The translations under genes and the position numbers were made by a program. Under the pieces are notes generated by a model. It did not search any database and was not told the DNA's origin. It was given only the letters and a program-made list of their open reading frames with translations. This document shows, one piece after another, positions 58,078 to 64,000 of a DNA stretch of 64,000 bases (the stretch's first letter is position 1; each line of letters begins with the position of its first letter). The DNA is from Actinomadura physcomitrii (lineage in GTDB: Bacteria > Actinomycetota > Actinomycetes > Streptosporangiales > Streptosporangiaceae): assembly GCF_008923205.2 (NCBI RefSeq), contig NZ_WBMS02000013.1, forward strand, positions 1-64,000. The letters run 5' to 3'.

Positions 58078-59112
58078 TCAAAAGGCGCAGGGAAGGGACT
58101 TGATCCCGTTGATGAAGCTCGTGCGCTGCCGTACCGGAGCGGCTGTGGCGTGCAGTTCGGGAAGGCGCGTGTAGAGCTCCCGCAGCAGGACGGTGACCTC
58201 GCGGCGGCCGAGATGGGCGCCGAGGCAGAAGTGCGGTCCGGGCGCGCCGAAGCCGACGTGGGGGTTCGGCGAGCGCGTGATGTCGAACGCGTACGGGTCC
58301 TCGAACACGGCCTCGTCGCGGTTGGCCGAGGTGTAGTAGAGGACCACTCTGTCGCCGGCCCGGTACACGTACCCGCAGAGCTCGTAGTCCTGCGAGAGCG
58401 TGCGCCGCATCCACGTCACCGGAGTCGCGTATCGGACGGCCTCCTCCACCGCACCGGGAAGGCGGTTCTCCACGTCGGCCATGAGGAGCGCGCGCTGATC
58501 GGGGTACGCGGTGAGAAGGGCGATCGCATGCGACAGCGCGTTGCGGGTCGTCTCGTTCTCCGCGACGACCAGCAGCGTGAAGAAGCGTGCGAGCTCGACG
58601 GCCGTGAGCGATTCGCCGTCCACGTTCGCGTGCGTGAGCGCCGTGACGAGGTCGTCCGCCGGCTCCTTGCCGCGCAGCCGCCCCAGATCGCCCATGAGCG
58701 CGTGCAGGTGGGCGAACTTCTCGCGCAGCATCGTGATGCGGTCCTCGCCGGCCGGGCCGACGTAATCGGGGTCGCCGATGCCAAGGATCATGTTCGTGGC
58801 GTCGATGACCCCGTCGTACTCCGAGTCCGGGACGCCCATCATCGAGCAGATGATCCGCAGGGGCATCGGCATCGCGACGTGCTCGACGAAGTCGCACGGG
58901 ACCCGCTCGGCGAGCTCGTCGACGATCCGGCGGGCGAGGACGGTGACGTCCCCGGCGAACCGCTCGACCATGCGCGGGGTGAACGAGCGGGAGACGATCC
59001 GCCGGAGCCGCGCGTGCCGGGGGTCGTCCATGCTGATCATCGAGCCGGAGTACTCGGCGATCTCCGGCGCCGGGTCCACGAGGCTGACCGCCGTGGGCTG
59101 CCCCGGAATGCG
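58078..59112 (-). pseudogene. cytochrome P450, N-terminal ~80 residues missing
   Basis: About 335 residues retain SMISMDDPRHARLRRIVSRSFTPR, the I-helix AENETT, ExxR in VEEAVRY, and the heme loop FGAPGPHFCLGAHLGRREV with the ligand cysteine. The frame opens only at about RIPGQPTAVSLVDPAPE; bacterial P450s start ~75-85 residues earlier (helices A-B). A stop codon lies just upstream. Without the N-terminal helices the protein is unlikely to work. Closest look is the CYP125/CYP142-like clade. Confidence 0.78.
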
Positions 59113-59166
59113 ATCAGTCGAACGTCCTGCGCCTCAGGGGGCAAGTGATGTTTATCGCAAGCGCGC

Positions 59167-59191
59167 GCGGGCGGGCACTGAGCCCGCCCGC
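59167..59191 (-). terminator. hairpin after citrate synthase
   Basis: 10-base stem GCGGGCGGGC/GCCCGCCCGC with loop ACTGA, about 80 bases after the gltA stop on the minus strand. No U-tract. Confidence 0.55.
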
Positions 59192-59271
59192 CGCGCACTC
59201 GGTCGTCGCTTGGGGCGATGCCGGCCGCCGGGAGAGAAGCCCCCTGGACCGGCGGCCCGGCCGGGGCCCGA

Positions 59272-60555
<1,284 letters not shown>

Positions 60556-60684
60556 ATGCGCTCGCTCCCAACTCCGTCCACACCTGCGTAGACGTTCCGC
60601 TCTTCATCGTATCTAGGTGATCACATGGCCTGATCGGCGGCCGTCTCGTTGACGCCGGGGCCGTGCGGATGTTGCGCTGAGTAC

Positions 60685-61347
60685 ATGACCGACAACAGTG
60701 CTGCGGAGCTGGTCGCCCAAGCGCGCGCGGACATCGCGGCGAAGGCGGGCGGCAACCGCTACCTGGACCTGCTCGAGGCGGGCGAGGTCCCCCGGGAACG
60801 CCTGGTCCGGCTGGCCGCGGAGGAGTACCGGATCGTCAGCAGCGATCAGCGCAGTTTCGCTCTGCTCGCGGCGCGTTTCCCCGTGCCGCCGGCGGGCGGG
60901 ATGTTCCTGGGGCTGGCCCAGGGCGAGGCGGAGGCTCTGACATTGCTCCTCCGCTTCGCGGCGAGCCTCGGCGAAAGTGAGAAGAGTCTCAAAGCGTACG
61001 AGCCGCATCCGCTCGCGCAGGCTTATCCGGCCTACCTGGCGCAGCGTGCCGCCTTCGGCACTTCGACCGAGGTGGCATCGGCCATGCTGGCCAATCTGGA
61101 GGAGTGGGGCGCCTACTGCGCCCGTACCGCCACGGCGCTTCGCGAACGCTACGGCTTCGATGAGGAGGCCGTCGGGTTCTTCTCCTTCTTCGCCGAGTCG
61201 CCGCCGGGCTTCGAGGAGCAGGCTCTCGCCGTCATCGCCGCGGGGCTGGCCTCCGGTGACGACCCGGCGGAGGCGTCCCGGGCGGCCCGTCTCCTGCACG
61301 CCTACGAGACCGCCTTCTGGGACGCACTGGCCGACGGCCTCCCCTGA
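60685..61347 (+). CDS. TenA/heme-oxygenase-fold protein
   Basis: 220 residues, all helical: LAAEEYRIVSSDQRSFALLAARFP, FLGLAQGEAEALTLLLRFAASLG, ANLEEWGAYCARTATALRERYGF, and AARLLHAYETAFWDAL. The pattern fits the TenA-like/heme-oxygenase superfamily annotated as TenA-family regulators in actinomycetes; thiaminase residues are not clear, so activity is uncertain. ATG 60685; an upstream in-frame ATG (60649) seems less likely. Confidence 0.72.
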   Translation: MTDNSAAELVAQARADIAAKAGGNRYLDLLEAGEVPRERLVRLAAEEYRIVSSDQRSFALLAARFPVPPAGGMFLGLAQGEAEALTLLLRFAASLGESEKSLKAYEPHPLAQAYPAYLAQRAAFGTSTEVASAMLANLEEWGAYCARTATALRERYGFDEEAVGFFSFFAESPPGFEEQALAVIAAGLASGDDPAEASRAARLLHAYETAFWDALADGLP

Positions 61348-61387
61348 CCGGCCTTCCGGATGGACGGCGTGCCGCCCTCGAAGGGCC

Positions 61388-62296
61388 TCATGCCCGTCCT
61401 GGAGGCTCGAGCAAGGTGGGCTGCTCCCCCATCACATCGATCAGGGTCGGTTCCTGGACGTCGATGAGGTCGCCTATCTCGTCCGTGAACCCGTCCTCTC
61501 CGTAGACCGCGTCGAGAAGCGTGGACAGCGCGGTGAGGACCTGCTCGGGCGAGGGCCGTTCCTCCGGGTCCTTGACGAGGCAGCGCGTCACCAGGCCGCG
61601 CATGGGGTCCGGCAGGCGTTCGAGGTCGGGACGTCCGTACACGATGCGTCCGCGCACCTTGTGCCCCGTGCCGAACGGCGCGGATCCGGTCGCCGCGTAG
61701 ACGAGCGTGGCGCCGAGCGAGAACACGTCGCTCTTGGAGGTGACGGGCTCGCCGAGTGCCTGCTCGGGCGACATGTAGGCGGGCGTGCCCAGGATCTCCG
61801 AACGCGCGAGCGGCAGCGCGTCCAGCGGCCGGGCGATGCCGAAGTCGATGACGCGCGGGCCGTCCGGCGCCAGCAGGACGTTCGAGGGCTTCAGGTCCCG
61901 GTGGACGATCCCCGCGCGGTGGATCGCGATGAGCGCCTCCCCCAGGCCCGCCCCCAGCCTGCACGCCGCCTGCTCGGGCAGCGGTCCCTTCTCCCGGACG
62001 ACCTCGGCCAGGCTCACACCGCGGATGTACTGCGTCGCGAGCCACGGCCGTTCGGCGTCGGGGTCCGCGTCGACGACGGCCGCGGTGTAGAAGCCGCTGA
62101 CGGCCTTGGCGGAGACGACCTCCCGGCGGAACCTCGCCCGCCAGCGGGGATCGCCCAGCAGTTCGTCCCTGATGACCTTCACGGCGACCAGCCGCCGGCT
62201 CGGTGAGGTGCCGAGGAAGACCTCGCCCATCCCGCCGGAGCCGAGCCGCGCGACCACGCGGTAGGGGCCGATCATCCGGGGGGCTTCAGGCTGCAT
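61388..62296 (-). CDS. serine/threonine protein kinase, cytosolic
   Basis: 302 residues, Hanks-type kinase with no membrane helix or sensor domain. Glycine loop GSGGMGEVF, VAVKVI lysine, HRDLKPSNVLL catalytic loop, DFGIARPL, APE replaced by SPE (YMSPEQALGEP). A ~35-residue acidic tail (DEIGDLIDVQEPTLIDV) follows the kinase domain. PknB-like soluble kinases in actinomycetes regulate physiology by phosphorylating diverse targets; the target is unknown. Adjacent aldo/keto reductase is on the same strand. ATG 62296; GTG 62302 possible. Confidence 0.92.
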   Translation of the reverse strand: MQPEAPRMIGPYRVVARLGSGGMGEVFLGTSPSRRLVAVKVIRDELLGDPRWRARFRREVVSAKAVSGFYTAAVVDADPDAERPWLATQYIRGVSLAEVVREKGPLPEQAACRLGAGLGEALIAIHRAGIVHRDLKPSNVLLAPDGPRVIDFGIARPLDALPLARSEILGTPAYMSPEQALGEPVTSKSDVFSLGATLVYAATGSAPFGTGHKVRGRIVYGRPDLERLPDPMRGLVTRCLVKDPEERPSPEQVLTALSTLLDAVYGEDGFTDEIGDLIDVQEPTLIDVMGEQPTLLEPPGRA

Positions 62297-62363
62297 GGGC
62301 ACGGGATCCGATCATGGTGGGCGCGGCTTCATCGTGCCATGGGCGGCCCTTCGCTCCGGCCGG

Positions 62364-63302
62364 TCAGGCCCAGGGGAGCTCACTGCGCTCCCGCCAGTAG
62401 CGTTCCGGCGCGACGCTCAGGCCCGCCAGCACCTCGAACTCCCGCTCGTCCAGGGGCAAGTCTGTCGCCGCCAGGTTCGCCTGCAACTGGCCGGGGCTGA
62501 CGGCTCCGATCAGGACCGTGTCCGCCCAGGGCCGGCTCAGCGCGGCGGCCAGGGACAGCGCGTCGGCGCCGGTGTTCTTCTCCGCCGCCATGGCGGCCAA
62601 CGCGGGCGGGGGGCTCACGGCCAGCCGGCCGTTCGCGAGCACCTCCTTGAGCAGGACGTGCAGGCCGGCCGCATGTGCCTCCTCGAGGGCCGGCCCGGCG
62701 GAGGTGTCCAGGAGATTCCATGTCGATTGCACGGTGCTGAACAGCCGCCTGCCGGAGACCTCGAGGCGCATGGCACGGCGGATGGTGCCCGCCTGCCCGG
62801 GTCCGGACGTGGAGAACCCCACCCGAACGCCCTGGGCCGCCGCTTCGGCCAGGGCCTCCTGAAGCCCGACATCGTCGAAGAGCGGGCTGTCCTCGGTAAG
62901 CGAATGGACTTGATAGACCGAGAGACGGTCGCCGAGAAGCGCACGCGTCTCCGTGTACTGGGCGCGGTAACGGTCAGGGCTGTGCTCCTTGACCTCGTGC
63001 ACTGGGGCATCGAGCCGCCAGCCTCCGACGTACGTGTAGCCCCACTTACTGGAGATGGTCAACCCGTCCGGCTTACGCGTGGTGAGCCATTCCCCCAGGA
63101 ACTCTTCAGCGCGTCCGTACGACCGGGCGGTGTCAACCCATCGGATCCCCGTCGCGTAGGCGTCGTCAAGGAGGCTCCAGGTCGCGCGGCGCATCTGCTT
63201 GACGCCGCGGGCTTCGGGCAGCTCTTCTGCCCTGCCCACGTTGATGTAGGCGGGACGCCCCACCGCCGCAAGGCCGATCCCCAGCCGCCCTATCGCATTC
63301 AT
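62364..63302 (-). CDS. aldo/keto reductase
   Basis: 312 residues, NADPH-type AKR TIM barrel. Catalytic tetrad positions: Asp/Tyr in WVDTARSYGRAEEFLG, Lys in TISSKWGY, His in VYQVHSLTE. The nucleotide-binding end (VLIGAVSPGQLQANL) is present. Substrate unknown; context gives no hint. GGAGG eight bases before ATG 63302 sets the start. It diverges from the paralogue-family gene at 63492. Confidence 0.9.
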   Translation of the reverse strand: MNAIGRLGIGLAAVGRPAYINVGRAEELPEARGVKQMRRATWSLLDDAYATGIRWVDTARSYGRAEEFLGEWLTTRKPDGLTISSKWGYTYVGGWRLDAPVHEVKEHSPDRYRAQYTETRALLGDRLSVYQVHSLTEDSPLFDDVGLQEALAEAAAQGVRVGFSTSGPGQAGTIRRAMRLEVSGRRLFSTVQSTWNLLDTSAGPALEEAHAAGLHVLLKEVLANGRLAVSPPPALAAMAAEKNTGADALSLAAALSRPWADTVLIGAVSPGQLQANLAATDLPLDEREFEVLAGLSVAPERYWRERSELPWA

Positions 63303-63394
63303 GCTGCCAGCCTCCCACGCCGGGCCCGTGGGCCACTGCCTCCACGAACCCACCTTCGGACATTTCTCCCGTTTTCACCATCAAATGGCGGCCC

Positions 63395-63414
63395 TTATCC
63401 ACAGAATCGCGTTC
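63395..63414 (+). promoter_or_regulatory. TTATCCACAGAA-N4-GTTC motif, copy 2
   Basis: Same 12-base box and GTTC as at 54036-54055, with four different spacer bases (TCGC instead of CGTC). It lies 77 bases upstream of the TTG at 63492 and 93 bases from the divergent reductase start. Confidence 0.65.
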
Positions 63415-63491
63415 AGGTCACCTTTTCGTCGCGCCTCCTCGAGGCTTGACGACGTCACGCGAAGTCGCCAGGCCCCCGAAGGAGGCTCCCT

Positions 63492-64000
63492 TTGTCGATC
63501 ACCATCACCGTTCCCGAGGAGACCACCGCCCGGTTCGTCGTCGCCGCCGACCGGGCTCCCGACGACGTCGCCACCGCCCTCCGGCAGGGCCTGCCGGGGC
63601 GGCTGGGCGCCGCGATGTTCCACCGGCTCGGCACGCCGGCCCTGATGGTGGCCGCGCACAAGGCCGAGGTGTCGCCCTGGGACCTGCGGTCGGTGACCGG
63701 TACCGACCCGGACGACGTCGAGCGGGTCCGCCGCGGCGACTGGCACGTCGGGGTGACCTCGGTCCTGCCGGTCGCCGATCTGCCCGCCGGCCCGCACATC
63801 GCACGCGCCACGGCCGAGGTGCTGGCCGGATCGCTCGGCGGCGTGCCCGTCGACCTCGACATGAACCAGGTCGTGCACCCGCCGCCCGTGCCCCGCCCGG
63901 AGGACTTCGTCCTCGCGGACGGCTGGACGGGCGCCGTGCTGCCGCCCTACCGGAACGCCGGCCGGTGCACCGCCGACGAGGACGAGCTCGACGGCTGCTC
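63492..64000 (+). CDS. uncharacterised protein, member 2 of the two-paralogue family (partial)
   Basis: About 169 residues to the right edge, open. ITITVPEETTARFVVAADRAPDDVATALRQGLPG aligns with the N-terminus of the 54122 gene, and FVLADGWTGAVLPPYRNAGRCTADEDELDGCS with its cysteine block. Start TTG 63492 follows GAAGGAGG. Function unknown; the C-terminal half is outside the window. Confidence 0.7.
   Translation, partial: MSITITVPEETTARFVVAADRAPDDVATALRQGLPGRLGAAMFHRLGTPALMVAAHKAEVSPWDLRSVTGTDPDDVERVRRGDWHVGVTSVLPVADLPAGPHIARATAEVLAGSLGGVPVDLDMNQVVHPPPVPRPEDFVLADGWTGAVLPPYRNAGRCTADEDELDGC

Overview
The window reads as chromosomal DNA of a high-GC actinomycete. The clues are near-universal G/C at third codon positions, sigma-R-type promoters, a PIG-L deacetylase of the mycothiol type, an F420-type luciferase-like oxidoreductase, a TIGR03086 (mycothiol-isomerase-like) protein, class II DAHP synthase and an Osa-type stress locus. 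An Actinomadura-like (Thermomonosporaceae) host is my guess; only the first ~40 bases of 16S rRNA are present, so this cannot be settled here.

Layout. 1-830: 5' end of an rRNA operon on the minus strand with a long multi-promoter leader. 0.8-5.6 kb: Acg-like nitroreductase, RlmA-type rRNA methyltransferase, then thioredoxin and a group 2 sigma factor read outward from back-to-back sigma-R-like promoters, then DAHP synthase. 5.7-14.2 kb: a stress-signalling block with an OsaC-like SpoIIE phosphatase, a STAS antagonist and an RsbW-like kinase on the minus strand, facing a soluble seven-HAMP hybrid kinase and its response regulator on the plus strand. 14.3-18.7 kb: mixed housekeeping genes (TauE/cupredoxin fusion, gltX, Nudix, HAD). 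19-20 kb: a decayed TnpB element. 20.1-24.5 kb: glutamine amidotransferase, PIG-L deacetylase, and a translationally coupled pair consisting of a Ro60-like helical/vWA protein and an unknown partner. 24.7-39.2 kb: catabolic and transport units (acyl-CoA dehydrogenase/TetR/kinase, MctP-like symporter, sugar-type ABC transporter facing an SDR/ThDP-enzyme/IclR operon).

39.2-43.0 kb is a LacI-controlled operon that has collapsed by internal deletions: BtpA, a PfkB scrap, a glutamine-amidotransferase-like protein and an M20 peptidase are all broken, while TenA and LacI are intact and two good LacI operators remain. 43-47.6 kb carries an RlpA-like secreted protein with a long leader and a siderophore-reductase/MFS unit controlled by a LysR gene. 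48.7-59 kb mixes intact genes (YcaQ/AlkX-like, DUF2786, small HTH, a second glutamine amidotransferase) with more remnants (acyl-CoA ligase, ArsR, SRPBCC, N-truncated P450). 59.2-64 kb holds citrate synthase, a TenA-like protein, a Ser/Thr kinase, an aldo/keto reductase and the start of a paralogue of the unknown gene at 54.1 kb.

The best leads are the Ro60-like pair at 21.9-24.5 kb and the two-paralogue family at 54.1 and 63.5 kb, which shares the upstream motif TTATCCACAGAA-N4-GTTC. All family names are from reading the translated sequence; no database search was possible.
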